64,000 nucleotides of DNA from DQWO01 sp964478545 (GTDB lineage: Bacteria > Desulfobacterota > Anaeroferrophillalia > Anaeroferrophillales > Anaeroferrophillaceae). The position numbers and the translations under genes are program-made. Where the stretch lies: contig CAYZIS010000012.1 of the NCBI GenBank assembly GCA_964478545.1, forward strand, positions 1-64,000, given 5' to 3'. Below the pieces are notes generated by a model. The model saw only the letters and a list, made by a program, of their open reading frames with translations. It did no database searches and had not been told where the DNA came from. This document shows, in pieces, positions 7,681 through 16,553 of the stretch. Each line of letters begins with the position of its first letter. The stretch's first letter is position 1.

Positions 7681-8529
7681 TCAATGGGTTTCCTGCTCTT
7701 GACGTTTTTTTGCCTCCTGCCAGAGAATCTCCTTTTCCTCAAGGCTCAATTGCTCCAGGGAAGTTCCCTGTACAGCGGCAATCCGTTCCATCTCCCTGAA
7801 CCGATAATCAAACTTCCGGTTGGCAGCCCGAACCAGACCTTCAGGTTCAAAATCCAAGTGTCGTGCCAGGCTTACCATAGCCAGAAAAAGATCCCCCAAT
7901 TCCTCAGCCAGGGCTTCCCGGTCATCACCTGACATGGCCTCTTCCACTTCCTGCAGCTCTTCATAAACTTTAGGCAGTACCTCGGCTGCAGACCGCCAGT
8001 CAAAACCCACCTTACGACCTTTCTTGCCATAAACATAGGCCTTTTGCAGCGGAGGCAGTGTCCTGGGCACATTGTCCAGTAACGACTGATAATTTTTACC
8101 TTCAATCTGTTTTTTAATCTCATCCCACTGGGTCAATACCTGGGAACTGGATTCAATGGCTCCGGGCTGCACAAAAACATGAGGGTGCCTCCGGATAAGT
8201 TTTTCAGCGATTCCATCCAGAACATCATCCAGGGTCCAGTGATTCCCCTCTTCACCCAACAGAGCCATAAAAAAAAGATGAAAAAACAAATCGCCAAGCT
8301 CTTCCTGCATCCCGGTAAAATTGTTTTGCTCCAAGGCATCAACCAGTTCATAAACTTCTTCCAAAAATCTCGGTTTCATGGAAGAAAAATCCTGCTCACG
8401 ATCCCAGGGACATCCCCCGGGAGAACGCAATTGGCGAATTACTTCCCGAAGCCGCAAAAACTTTTCCGCCGTGGTTTTTCCGTCCGTTACTGAGCCGGTG
8501 ATCATTTCCGGCAGTTGACTTTTCATCAA
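7681..8529 (-). CDS. mazG: Nucleoside triphosphate pyrophosphohydrolase MazG
   Basis: A 282-residue protein with two tandem MazG domains. The first has the metal-binding EExxE pattern in LEEVYELVDALEQ and EELGDLFFHLFF; the second has EELQEVEEAM and EELGDLFLAMVSLARH. The conserved opening LRSPGGCPWDREQ is present. MazG hydrolyses (d)NTPs to monophosphates and can lower ppGpp in E. coli. Length matches the full double-domain form. It stands alone between the candidate origin and hflX. Confidence 0.95.
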   Translation of the reverse strand: MMKSQLPEMITGSVTDGKTTAEKFLRLREVIRQLRSPGGCPWDREQDFSSMKPRFLEEVYELVDALEQNNFTGMQEELGDLFFHLFFMALLGEEGNHWTLDDVLDGIAEKLIRRHPHVFVQPGAIESSSQVLTQWDEIKKQIEGKNYQSLLDNVPRTLPPLQKAYVYGKKGRKVGFDWRSAAEVLPKVYEELQEVEEAMSGDDREALAEELGDLFLAMVSLARHLDFEPEGLVRAANRKFDYRFREMERIAAVQGTSLEQLSLEEKEILWQEAKKRQEQETH

Positions 8530-8700
8530 TAAACTCCTATGTTAGTATTCATCCGAAAACAGAGATTTACGGATGAGCCATTAGCTCTCAGCTTTCAGCT
8601 TTAACAGTGGTTTTTCAGGCTTTCAGCTACCACCCGGATCAGGCTTTTTAAAAGTATAACTGATCATCAACATCATGACAAACTGTATGCAAACCCTCTA

Positions 8701-10380
8701 TTGCCATACCAGATAAAACCTATGCCATCCATTGAAGGCAATCTCACCGGCCTGAAACCCAAACAGATTAAAAATCTCGAAAAAATATTCCGTCGTCACC
8801 TTAATCAGGAACAGATTATCAGTGAAGAGTTATGCCGTTATCTGGCCGGGATGGCGCATGAAATAGGTCGTCAGGTTGGAATACTGATTAACCGCCGAGG
8901 GTACATAACCCATGTTATAGTGGGCACTAACCAGAGAATCACCCTGCCCTCACTGCATGAATACCGCCTGGGTCATGGCCGGTTACGCGGCTTGCGCTGC
9001 ATTCATGTCCACCTTGGCAGCCAACCGCTTGACACTGAAGACCTTACAGACTTGGCAATGCTCAGGCTGGATCTGATGGGGGTCATCAATACCACAGCCA
9101 GCGGACTCCCTGTTTCACTCCAGCTTGCTCACCTTAAAGCCGGCGAAAACCGGCAACAGCCGGCTTATGCAATCCTTGAACCTTTATCTCCCTACAATAT
9201 CAGTCTGCCATTTTCCCAATTAATCCGAGCGATGGAAGATGAAATTGTCAGTGGTTTCAGCCACCAGACGAAAGCGGCAGATAAACAACGGGCCTTCATC
9301 ATCAGTGTTGGGCCGGAACCACGTCATGTTCATGAAGAATCCGTCCATGAGCTGGTCGAGCTGGCCCGAGGTGCCCAGTTGCAGATAGCTGAAACCTATA
9401 TACAAAACCGCCGGATAAACCCGCGGACGGTTACCGGAACCGAGAAACTCCAGGAGATCACCATCTCGGCCATGGAACAAGGCATTGATCTCCTGATCTT
9501 CAACCAGGAGTTATCTCCAATGCAGGTCCGCAGGATTTCTGAAATAACAGACCTGAAAGTCATTGACCGAACCCTGCTCATCCTGGATATTTTTGCCCGC
9601 CGCGCCCAAAGCCGTGAAGGAAAGCTGAAAGTTGAGCTGGCACAGCTTAAATACCGCTTGTCATGGATTTCTGAAAAAACCAGCGCCTTATCCCGTTTAA
9701 CCGGTGGAATTGGCGGCCGGGGCCCGGGGGAAACAACCCTGGAAATTGACCGGCGCCGCACCAGGGAACGCATCAGCACCCTGGAAAAAAGACTCCGAAA
9801 AATGGCAAAAAGCCGGGCTAACGCCCGCAAGAAAAGAAAAAAAAACCAGCTACCGCTGGTTTCCATTATCGGTTACACTAATGCCGGGAAATCAACCCTG
9901 TTAAATACGTTGACTAAAAGCTCGGTATTTACAGAAGACCTTCCCTTTGCTACCCTTGATCCCACCACCCGCCGTCTGCGCCTGCCCCGAGAGCAGGAAA
10001 TCATCATCACCGACACGGTTGGTTTTATTAAACGATTGCCAAAGGATTTGCTGGATGCTTTCCGCACCACCCTGGAGGAACTGCGCGAGGCGGACTTGTT
10101 GCTTCATTTGGTCGATGCTGCTGATGAGCATCTACAGGAACACATCCAGATAGTTGAAAATATCCTGAGTTCTTTGAACCTCCAGGATATTCCCAAAATG
10201 CTGGTTTTCAACAAAGCTGATCTAATTTCTGATGCCGAAAAACGGCTTTTGACCAAACGGTATCAGGCCATGTGCATTATAGCTAAAGACCCGAAATCCA
10301 CTACAACCCTCATTAATAAACTGACCGACAGACTAAACCACCAATTGCAGCATCTACGAGCGTCCAGTATCAAGGATTAA
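8701..10380 (+). CDS. hflX: GTPase HflX
   Basis: A 559-residue ribosome-associated GTPase. The C-terminal G domain has G1 GYTNAGKST (about residue 392), G3 DTVGF and G4 NKAD. The N-terminal HflX domain carries the glycine-rich loop GGIGGRGPGETTLE followed by a charged coiled-coil. An extra N-terminal region of about 190 residues precedes the usual core, as in longer HflX forms. HflX splits stalled 70S ribosomes, often after heat stress. The start is TTG at 8701 or ATG at 8722; neither has a strong ribosome binding site. The end overlaps a convergent gene by 11 bases. Confidence 0.93.
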   Translation: MPYQIKPMPSIEGNLTGLKPKQIKNLEKIFRRHLNQEQIISEELCRYLAGMAHEIGRQVGILINRRGYITHVIVGTNQRITLPSLHEYRLGHGRLRGLRCIHVHLGSQPLDTEDLTDLAMLRLDLMGVINTTASGLPVSLQLAHLKAGENRQQPAYAILEPLSPYNISLPFSQLIRAMEDEIVSGFSHQTKAADKQRAFIISVGPEPRHVHEESVHELVELARGAQLQIAETYIQNRRINPRTVTGTEKLQEITISAMEQGIDLLIFNQELSPMQVRRISEITDLKVIDRTLLILDIFARRAQSREGKLKVELAQLKYRLSWISEKTSALSRLTGGIGGRGPGETTLEIDRRRTRERISTLEKRLRKMAKSRANARKKRKKNQLPLVSIIGYTNAGKSTLLNTLTKSSVFTEDLPFATLDPTTRRLRLPREQEIIITDTVGFIKRLPKDLLDAFRTTLEELREADLLLHLVDAADEHLQEHIQIVENILSSLNLQDIPKMLVFNKADLISDAEKRLLTKRYQAMCIIAKDPKSTTTLINKLTDRLNHQLQHLRASSIKD

Positions 10381-11347
10381 CCGAAACCTCCCCTCCATTC
10401 ATACAGGCACGGGCTTCTTCCATCAGGTCACCAATGATTTCCTTTACTGACAAAATCTTTTTAATTGCCGGGAAATTACTTCCTGTAAAAAACAGACCTC
10501 GTTCATAATCACCGTTGCGGGCCCGTTTCAGGGCCTCCAAAATGCAAAAACTGCCGCTGCAATGTTTTAAACAACCGTTACATTTATCCGGTCTGATCGA
10601 CTGATCACCAGCCAGCAGTTTTTCTACCAATGGAGTTTTGATTGCATTTGCAGGCAATCCAACCGGACTTAATATCCGCACCAGATCACTGATTTTTGAT
10701 TTCAGCAACAACTCTTTAAAGTTATCATGAACCGTACACTCGGAACTAAGCAAAAACCTGGTTCCCATCTGTACACCAGCTGCACCAAGCTCCATAGCCC
10801 GACTGATCGCCTTGCCATCGACAAATCCACCGGCAGCAATGGCAGGAATTGAAATGGCTTTGCAGATAGACGGCAATAAATCTTCTGTTTTCTCTTCGGT
10901 TCCCAAGTGACCACCGGCATCCCGACCTTCAACAATCACCGCTGCCCCCCCTAATCTTTCCGCTAATTTTGCCGCTTTAACGGAGGAAACCATGGTAATC
11001 AGAGGAGTTTTCCATTCCTTGCAGATACCAAAAACATCTTTGGAAAAACCTGCTCCGGCAATAATAACATCAACCTTCTGACGCAGCGATTCATAAACCA
11101 CTTCCTTGAAACTTCGGGCCGCGACCATAATATTCAGGCCCAAAATACCTTTGGTCATCGCCCTTGCTTCCCGTAACTGGCGTTTCAGCTCTTCCATGCT
11201 GAGACCGGTGGCCCCTATTACTCCGATTCCACCTTCATCAGCAACCGCGCACGAAAGTTCCGCCGTTGATACACTAACCGCCATCCCACCCTGGATGATG
11301 GGAAGATCAACAAAACGGTCCCCTATTTTCAATCCTGGTAAATTCAT
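10370..11347 (-). CDS. NAD(P)H-dependent flavin oxidoreductase (nitronate monooxygenase family)
   Basis: A TIM-barrel FMN protein of the 2-nitropropane dioxygenase/nitronate monooxygenase family, 325 residues from the chosen start. Diagnostic segments are PIIQGGMAVSVSTAELS, EGRDAGGHLG and AAGGFVDGKAISRAMELG. The C-terminal part has a cysteine group (CNGCLKHCSGSFC) not found in the classical fungal enzymes but common in anaerobe homologues. The ATG at 11347 is chosen because AGTGGAAGAG precedes it and the protein then starts at the conserved core. Substrate unknown; a FabK-like enoyl reductase role is less likely given the motif set. Confidence 0.88.
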   Translation of the reverse strand: MNLPGLKIGDRFVDLPIIQGGMAVSVSTAELSCAVADEGGIGVIGATGLSMEELKRQLREARAMTKGILGLNIMVAARSFKEVVYESLRQKVDVIIAGAGFSKDVFGICKEWKTPLITMVSSVKAAKLAERLGGAAVIVEGRDAGGHLGTEEKTEDLLPSICKAISIPAIAAGGFVDGKAISRAMELGAAGVQMGTRFLLSSECTVHDNFKELLLKSKISDLVRILSPVGLPANAIKTPLVEKLLAGDQSIRPDKCNGCLKHCSGSFCILEALKRARNGDYERGLFFTGSNFPAIKKILSVKEIIGDLMEEARACMNGGEVSVNP

Positions 11348-11431
11348 TCTCTTCCACTCTGTAATTAGATTAAATCCCCAATCTGGTTGAGTATATCGCA
11401 TTTATTATCTAAGTGTAAAGCAAAAAGAAGC

Positions 11432-11794
11432 CTAGAACCTCCCAGCTTCCGACAAACTTTCAATAATCATATCAGCAAGCTTTTGCCAATTCTGGCGAAT
11501 TTCCTGAATTTCCTTTTTCGTCAGAGCATCCCAATGTATCCCTACAGCCACAGCCACCGCCCGCCCGGTCGCCTGAGCCACCTGCTGACCAATAGCCAGA
11601 GCTGGTTCATCTTCCCGGTGCCCCGGCAAAACCAGCACCTGGGAAAAACTTCCACCAGGAGAACCATCAACCAGGGATAGGCCGCCCAGGTGAGGCCGGG
11701 TTCCGCCGGTAATACTAATCAGCAAATCTTCTCCCATGGATATAACCACGGCCTGTAAAGGAAACCTGGAGTCAGAAAAAGTAACCTGGATCAT
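11432..11794 (-). CDS. LpdD-like / proteasome-chaperone-like small protein
   Basis: About 120 residues. The segment DLLISITGGTRPHLGG, then SQVLVLPGHREDEPALAIG and VAVAVGIHWDALTKKEI, resembles the small LpdD-type proteins described as prenylated-flavin chaperones near UbiD-type decarboxylases. This match is from memory of the family pattern and was not tested. No ubiD or ubiX is adjacent, so its function here is open. The start at MIQVTFSDS is preferred, but the frame is open to 11836. Confidence 0.5.
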   Translation of the reverse strand: MIQVTFSDSRFPLQAVVISMGEDLLISITGGTRPHLGGLSLVDGSPGGSFSQVLVLPGHREDEPALAIGQQVAQATGRAVAVAVGIHWDALTKKEIQEIRQNWQKLADMIIESLSEAGRF

Positions 11795-12023
11795 AACAAA
11801 AACCCTGCAAGTGGGTTGATGGTCTGGTGGACGCAAGATAACAAATTATACCCCATCCGCTCGAATACTGTCAATGAACCAGAGAAAAAAAGCACAAATG
11901 CTAAATATCCCGGGGTAAATCATTATCGTAAATATTGTCTCAGATCCCATAGATACCTGTAATTACTAAAGCTTAATTAACACTATAACCTATTTAGCAA
12001 CTTTCAGAATCCCGAGAAATTTA

Positions 12024-12053
12024 TTGACAAGAGAAAAATAGAGATAGTATATA
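12024..12053 (+). promoter_or_regulatory. Sigma-70-type promoter of serS
   Basis: TTGACA at 12024-12029 and TATATA at 12048-12053 are separated by 18 bases, about 50 bases before the serS ATG at 12105. The -35 is a perfect consensus. No T-box-like element or long leader is visible between the promoter and the gene. Confidence 0.65.
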
Positions 12054-12104
12054 TACCCTTCATTTTTTAACCGGCATGTTGATGCCTTTTCAGGACGATA
12101 TACC

Positions 12105-13376
12105 ATGCTTGATCTCAAATTCATTCGCAATAATATAGATGACGTCGAACGCATGTTGCGGGACAGGAATACCGATTTGGATTTGAGTGAATTTCGTTCC
12201 ATCGATACCCAGCGACGACAATTATTGACTAAAGTCGAAGGATTGAAAAACAAACGCAATACCTGCTCGGACAGCATTGCCCTCCTGAAGAGACAAAAGC
12301 AGGATGCCGGTAGTCAGATTGCCGAAATGCGCGAGGTATCCAAGGAGATCAAAAAACTCGATGCCCAGGTCAACAAACTTAACAATCAGTTGGATTCTCT
12401 CCTCTACATGATCCCTAATATGCCCCACGAAAGTGTGCCGGCCGGTAACGGCGAGGATGATAATCCCGTAGTCCGCACCTGGGGAAAACGGCCTTCCATG
12501 ACTTTCGAGCCCCAAGCCCACTGGACCCTGGGAGAGCAACTGGGAATCCTGGACTTTGAGCGGGGGGCAAAAATAACCGGGGCTCGATTCACTTTATATC
12601 GGGGTGCCGGAGCCAGACTGGAACGGGCATTAATCAATTTCATGCTTGATGAACACACTAACAACCACGGCTATACCGAGATTTTACCGCCTTTCATCGT
12701 CAATAAAACGGCCATGACCAGCACCGGCCAGCTGCCAAAATTCGCTGATGACCTGTTTAAGCTGGAAGGATTGGATTATTACCTGATTCCCACGGCGGAA
12801 GTACCAGTTACGAATATATACCAGAATGAAATCCTTGAAACCCATGAGCTGCCGGTTTACTTTACCGCCTACACCCCCTGTTTTCGCAAGGAAGCTGGTT
12901 CGTATGGCAAGGATACCCGCGGTTTAATCCGCCAGCATCAGTTCAATAAGGTGGAGCTGGTGAAATTTGCCGCGCCGGAACATTCCTATGACGAATTGGA
13001 AAAATTGCTGGTTAATGCCGAAAGCATTCTGCAAAAATTAAATATTCATTACCAAATAGTCAACTTATGTATCGGAGATTTAGGCTTTTCAGCCAGCAAA
13101 ACTTATGACATTGAAGTCTGGCTGCCCGGTCAGGGGGTTTTTCGGGAAATTTCCTCCTGCAGCAATTTTGAGGATTTTCAGGCCCGGCGGGCTAATATCC
13201 GCTACCGGCCCAAAGAAGGGGGAAAACCACGTTTCGTCCACACCCTGAATGGTTCGGGTCTGGCGGCAGGCAGAACACTGGTGGCCATCCTGGAAAACTA
13301 TCAGCAGAAAGACGGCAGCGTTATCATTCCTGAAGCACTACGGCCATACATGGGCGGCATAGAGGTTATCAGGTAA
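12105..13376 (+). CDS. serS: Seryl-tRNA synthetase
   Basis: A 423-residue class II synthetase charging tRNA-Ser. Residues 1-100 form the antiparallel coiled coil that grips the long variable arm (LKNKRNTCSDS to LNNQLDSLLYM). Class II motif 2 is in TPCFRKEAGSYGKDTRG and motif 3 in NGSGLAAGRTLVAILENYQ. Length is normal. Two tRNA-Ser genes follow within 120 bases, before the first terminator, so enzyme and substrates are probably co-transcribed. Confidence 0.98.
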   Translation: MLDLKFIRNNIDDVERMLRDRNTDLDLSEFRSIDTQRRQLLTKVEGLKNKRNTCSDSIALLKRQKQDAGSQIAEMREVSKEIKKLDAQVNKLNNQLDSLLYMIPNMPHESVPAGNGEDDNPVVRTWGKRPSMTFEPQAHWTLGEQLGILDFERGAKITGARFTLYRGAGARLERALINFMLDEHTNNHGYTEILPPFIVNKTAMTSTGQLPKFADDLFKLEGLDYYLIPTAEVPVTNIYQNEILETHELPVYFTAYTPCFRKEAGSYGKDTRGLIRQHQFNKVELVKFAAPEHSYDELEKLLVNAESILQKLNIHYQIVNLCIGDLGFSASKTYDIEVWLPGQGVFREISSCSNFEDFQARRANIRYRPKEGGKPRFVHTLNGSGLAAGRTLVAILENYQQKDGSVIIPEALRPYMGGIEVIR

Positions 13377-13386
13377 GAAAATTTAC

Positions 13387-13472
13387 GGAGGGATGGCCGA
13401 GTGGCTTAAGGCGGCGGTCTTGAAAACCGTTGAGCGAAAGCTCCGTGGGTTCAAATCCTACTCCCTCCGCCA
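13387..13472 (+). tRNA. tRNA-Ser (anticodon TGA)
   Basis: Acceptor GGAGGGA pairs with TCCCTCC (13462-13468), the discriminator is G, and CCA is encoded (13470-13472). The anticodon loop CTTGAAA gives anticodon TGA. The long variable arm (TTGAGCGAAAGCTCCG) is diagnostic of serine tRNA. It begins 10 bases after the serS stop. Confidence 0.97.
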
Positions 13473-13494
13473 TTTAAGACATTATTATTTTCCT

Positions 13495-13589
<95 letters not shown>

Positions 13590-13601
13590 TCAAATACTTA
13601 G

Positions 13602-13634
13602 GCGACACTTTTAAAGTGTCGTCTTTCTTTTTTT
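13602..13634 (+). terminator. Rho-independent terminator after serS and the tRNA-Ser genes
   Basis: A GCGACACTTT/AAAGTGTCGT hairpin is followed by a T-rich run (TTTCTTTTTTT). It closes the serS-tRNA-tRNA unit. Confidence 0.85.
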
Positions 13635-13687
13635 GGGGTCAGGTCTTGAAAAATCAGAATTTTTGGGATCAGGTCTTGAAAAATCAG
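13635..13687 (+). repeat. Two direct REP-like repeats
   Basis: Copies at 13635-13657 and 13665-13687 share GGTCAGGTCTTGAAAAATC, differing at one base near the start (GGGGTC against GGGATC). Repeats with this GTCAGGTCTTGAAAT theme commonly flank REP-associated tyrosine transposases, but no such transposase is present here. Confidence 0.8.
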
Positions 13688-13706
13688 TTTTCCTGTATTA
13701 ACCTTA

Positions 13707-13850
13707 TTATATTATGGCACGCCCCCTACAAAGGAGAAATACATGATATTTCAAGACCTGATCCCATTTTTCCCTTTGCATATTTGGTGAGTCGGCCTGC
13801 CATGCCATCCAGGCTACTGCAATGTTTTCCAATGTCAATTCATTTTTCAT
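13707..13850 (-). pseudogene. 5' stub of a gene cut by a REP-like repeat
   Basis: A 47-codon frame with an excellent ribosome binding site (AAAGGAGCTTAACG) starts MKNELTLENIAVAWMAWQAD. After residue 27 it reads into the inverted REP-like repeat (13744-13766), which supplies KWDQVLKYH, and it stops soon after. It lies 15 bases downstream of the SDR fragment on the same strand, so it was probably the next gene of that operon. Its original identity cannot be recognised. Confidence 0.55.
13744..13766 (-). repeat. REP-like repeat, inverted copy
   Basis: The reverse complement reads TGGGATCAGGTCTTGAAAT and continues to TATCA. It matches the copies at 13635-13687 in the opposite orientation and forms a potential long hairpin with the copy at 13665-13687. 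Confidence 0.8.
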
Positions 13851-13865
13851 CGTTAAGCTCCTTTG

Positions 13866-14337
13866 CTACAATCCATGCCCACCATCAATATAAAGATCAA
13901 CACCGGTCAGAAACGGCGGGCAGGTAGCCAGATAAATGGCGGTGGACTTCAATTCCTCAAGGTCGCCCAGGCGCCGCATGGGCATGGTGTTTTTGATAAC
14001 TTTCAGGCCGGTTCCCGAGGTAAAAAAACCACGATTCATATCGGTTAAAAAATATCCGGGACACAAGGCATTTACCTGGATATTGTCGCGCATAAATTCC
14101 AGGGCCATGGTCCTGGTCAGATGCACCACCGCCGCTTTGCTGCTGCAGTATCCAGACATGTTGTTGATGGCTCTCTTGGCAGCCAGAGAAACAATGTTGA
14201 TGATTCTGCCGCTTTTTTTCTTGATCATCTCCCTGGCCACCGCCCGGAAAACAATAAAAGTGCCGCGAAGATTGACCCCCATTACCCGATCGAATTCCTC
14301 GATGTTAGAATAAAATTCAACGACCGTTGGCAGAATA
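13866..14337 (-). pseudogene. Short-chain dehydrogenase/reductase, 5'-truncated
   Basis: The C-terminal two thirds of an SDR. It has MGVNLRGTF, the catalytic serine region IINIVSLAAK, the YCSSKAA tyrosine-lysine motif, NALCPGYFLTDM and the end LYIDGGHGL. Reading upstream, SDR-like sequence (LPTVVEFYSNIEEFDRV) continues to about 14337 and then loses similarity. The N-terminal dinucleotide-binding TGxxxGIG region is missing. The break coincides with the start of a PstB-like fragment on the opposite strand, so this is a rearrangement junction rather than gradual decay. Confidence 0.8.
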
Positions 14338-14825
14338 TCAGTGACCCTGAGATTTCCCTGCCGTGGCTGCGGCGCCGGGTGGGCATGGTTTTCCAGTCCC
14401 CGAACCCATTGCCAATGAGCATTTATAAAAATATGGCTTTCCCGCTGAAAATTGCCGGAATCAAGGATAAAGAAAGGGTGGATGAAAGGATTGAAAAAGC
14501 ATTGCAGCAGGCTTTTTTATGGGACGAGGTTTGTAACCGACTGGATCACGATGCCAGGAACCTATCCGGCGGACAGCAGCAGCGGCTGTGCATAGCCAGG
14601 GCTTTGATTCTGGAACCGGAAATTCTCTTGCTCGATGAACCCACGTCGTCCCTGGATGCCGAGGCCAGCAAAGTCATTGAAGAATTGCTAAGCAGATTAA
14701 AAGAGACCTGTACCCTGTTGGTCGTTTCCCATTACCAGGAACAGGTCCAGCGCATCGCCGACCGGATTCTCATGCTGGAAAATGGGCGACTGAAAGACGT
14801 GGTAACCGAAAGAGTAGAAAACTGA
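14325..14825 (+). pseudogene. PstB-like phosphate ABC ATPase, 5'-truncated
   Basis: The similarity starts around SDPEISLPWLRRRVG and includes VGMVFQSPNPLPMSIYKN (Q-loop region), the signature NLSGGQQQRLCIARAL and Walker B ILLLDEPTSSLDAE. Walker A is absent, so the protein cannot bind ATP normally. The frame is open further upstream, but that part is the SDR antisense. The stop codon at 14823-14825 lies inside the REP-like repeat. It was probably part of a pst phosphate-uptake or related operon before rearrangement. Confidence 0.8.
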
Positions 14826-14845
14826 TATTTCAAGACCTGACCCCA
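14823..14845 (-). repeat. REP-like repeat, inverted copy at the right edge of the block
   Basis: The reverse complement reads GGGGTCAGGTCTTGAAATAT, the same sequence as the left copies in inverted orientation. Together with 13635-13687 it brackets the block of broken genes. Confidence 0.8.
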
Positions 14846-15227
14846 CTCCGCATGCGACAACACCAAAAGAGCTGAAATCAGCACCGAATAACAGGGGACA
14901 AGAACCTAGCCGGACACCACTGACTCAGTGTAGGTGAAAATATTTAAAGAAATAAATAAAAACGCCGATATCTCACGAAGGTATTTAACATCTCGCCCTA
15001 CCTTCGGTAGCGGAGCAGTTCAAGAATCTGTGTTATTTTTAAGTTTGCTTAAATTCACCGGTAGAATTAGTTAAATTGGACAAAAAGCTGAATCTCATTA
15101 ACCTTCTTGGGTATTTCACCAGCGTGACATCGTGTTGTAAAATTGCCGCTATCTTGTAATTTATAACCAGAATTAAACACATAAAATTTAAGACAAACTA
15201 ACCATAAAGCATAAGGAGATGGAGAAG
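14846..15227. other. Intergenic stretch upstream of the beta-propeller gene
   Basis: About 380 bases without a convincing gene. It is AT-rich towards the right (15040-15210) and should contain the promoter for the following secreted protein. A ribosome binding site AAGGAG lies at 15213-15218. No strong -35/-10 pair or hairpin stood out. Confidence 0.5.
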
Positions 15228-16445
15228 ATGAAAAATTTTACCTTGAAATCAACAATGGTTATCCTGCTTTTTATCGTTACTATTTACACCTTACCTTCAA
15301 CTATCTATGCGCTACCTCCAGGCTTCAGTCAATCAACTTTGGTTTCTGGCCTTTCTAACCCGCAGGATATTACCTTTTTCTATCCCGGGGGTGGTTATGG
15401 CCTTAATTTATTCGTTACTGAATATGATTCCGATAAAGTAACTAAAATCACACCAGCAGGCGCACAAAAAACTTTTGCCAGCAATATTGATTATGCAGTA
15501 GCCATACTCTTCGGTAGTGGAGAGTATGGAAATTTTTTATATGCGAGTGAATCATACAGTAGTGATGGCAACATTGTAAGGATTTACCCAGATGGCCACA
15601 AGGAAAATTTTGCCGGTGGCATTGATTCTCCCCTGGACATGGTATGGGGAACCGGTGGCGCCTTCGGGCAGGATTTGTACGTTGCTTCAGCTAACGCCAA
15701 TAAAATTGTAAAAGTTACTCCTACCGGTCAGGTTATTGATTTTGTCACAAACCTGGACCGTCCTTCAGTACTAGCGTTTAGTCCGGGAGGTGCTTTTGGT
15801 GACTACCTTTATGTCACTAATACGGATGATGGACAAATTGTCAGGATAGCACCGGACAAGAGCACCTCAGTATTTATATCAGGGCTTACACGTCCTATCG
15901 GATTGGCATTTGGCCATAACACACCTTTTGGAGAGTTTTTGTATGTTTCAGAAAAAACAACAGGGAAAATTCTACAAATTTCACCTACCGGTAGTATATC
16001 AAAATTTGCTGATGGCTTTCAGGAACCGGTAGAAATTCATTTCAGCCATGGCGGCTTGTATGGTAATGACATGCTGATTGCGGAAAGTGATGCAGGTCGG
16101 ATCGCAAGGATCACATCAATTGGTGCTCCGCTCGTAGATATCTCTCCGCTTGCCGGCGATGTGGGTTTAAGTCCTTTCACTTTTTCCTTTACCATCAATG
16201 ATCCCCAAGGAATTTCAACCTTATCAGATTTCAAGTTTATTTTTAATGGAGAGGACGTCACAATATCGGTTGTTGAGGCACTCGTTGCTTCCATTACACA
16301 TACGGACGAAAATAGCATTACCGTCAGCATTCCAGGAATCAAGCTACCACTGGGTATCTATAGCATTGAGATCCGTCTGACAGATACTGATGGTCATCAG
16401 GGCTATGCCAAGGTTACTTACTCAATTCGGTTACCAAAGAAATAA
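15228..16445 (+). CDS. Secreted beta-propeller-like (NHL/SMP-30-type) protein
   Basis: A 405-residue exported protein. The signal peptide is MKNFTLKSTMVILLFIVTIY to about IYALPPG. The body has about six repeats of the kind GGAFGQDLYVASANANKIVK, with xITPxG turns between blades, typical of six-bladed propellers such as NHL or gluconolactonase-like domains. The last 100 residues (PLVDISPLAGDVGLSPFTF) look like an immunoglobulin-like domain. The ATG at 15228 is chosen because AAGGAG is 9 bases upstream; the ATG at 15219 touches the site. A ligand- or polymer-binding role is plausible, but no enzymatic residues can be assigned. Confidence 0.8.
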   Translation: MKNFTLKSTMVILLFIVTIYTLPSTIYALPPGFSQSTLVSGLSNPQDITFFYPGGGYGLNLFVTEYDSDKVTKITPAGAQKTFASNIDYAVAILFGSGEYGNFLYASESYSSDGNIVRIYPDGHKENFAGGIDSPLDMVWGTGGAFGQDLYVASANANKIVKVTPTGQVIDFVTNLDRPSVLAFSPGGAFGDYLYVTNTDDGQIVRIAPDKSTSVFISGLTRPIGLAFGHNTPFGEFLYVSEKTTGKILQISPTGSISKFADGFQEPVEIHFSHGGLYGNDMLIAESDAGRIARITSIGAPLVDISPLAGDVGLSPFTFSFTINDPQGISTLSDFKFIFNGEDVTISVVEALVASITHTDENSITVSIPGIKLPLGIYSIEIRLTDTDGHQGYAKVTYSIRLPKK

Positions 16446-16498
16446 CATTCATCTCTTACCATTCTTACCATTGGAAGATGTTTTCACATTCTTTTGGG

Positions 16499-16532
16499 CA
16501 GGAGGCCATATAGATTATATGGCCTCCTGTTT
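16499..16532 (+). terminator. Terminator hairpin after the beta-propeller gene
   Basis: The arms CAGGAGGCCATATA (16499-16512) and TATATGGCCTCCTG (16516-16529) are perfect 14-bp complements with a GAT loop, followed by a short TTT. It is stable, but the T-run is weak. Confidence 0.7.
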
Positions 16533-16553
16533 ATGTGAGCATTGTATTGAATC

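Noticed and set aside
8575..8660. AGCTTTCAGCTT-type repeats upstream of hflX (also near 55796 and 56957)
   Set aside because: They are short, degenerate and low-complexity, without a clear unit length or boundary, so they are not reported as an element.
12030..12104. T-box or riboswitch upstream of serS
   Set aside because: The leader between promoter and ATG is only about 45 bases, with no specifier loop or T-box sequence.
13635..13687. CRISPR array
   Set aside because: Only two direct units about 30 bases apart, with related inverted copies elsewhere; no spacer series and no cas genes in the window.
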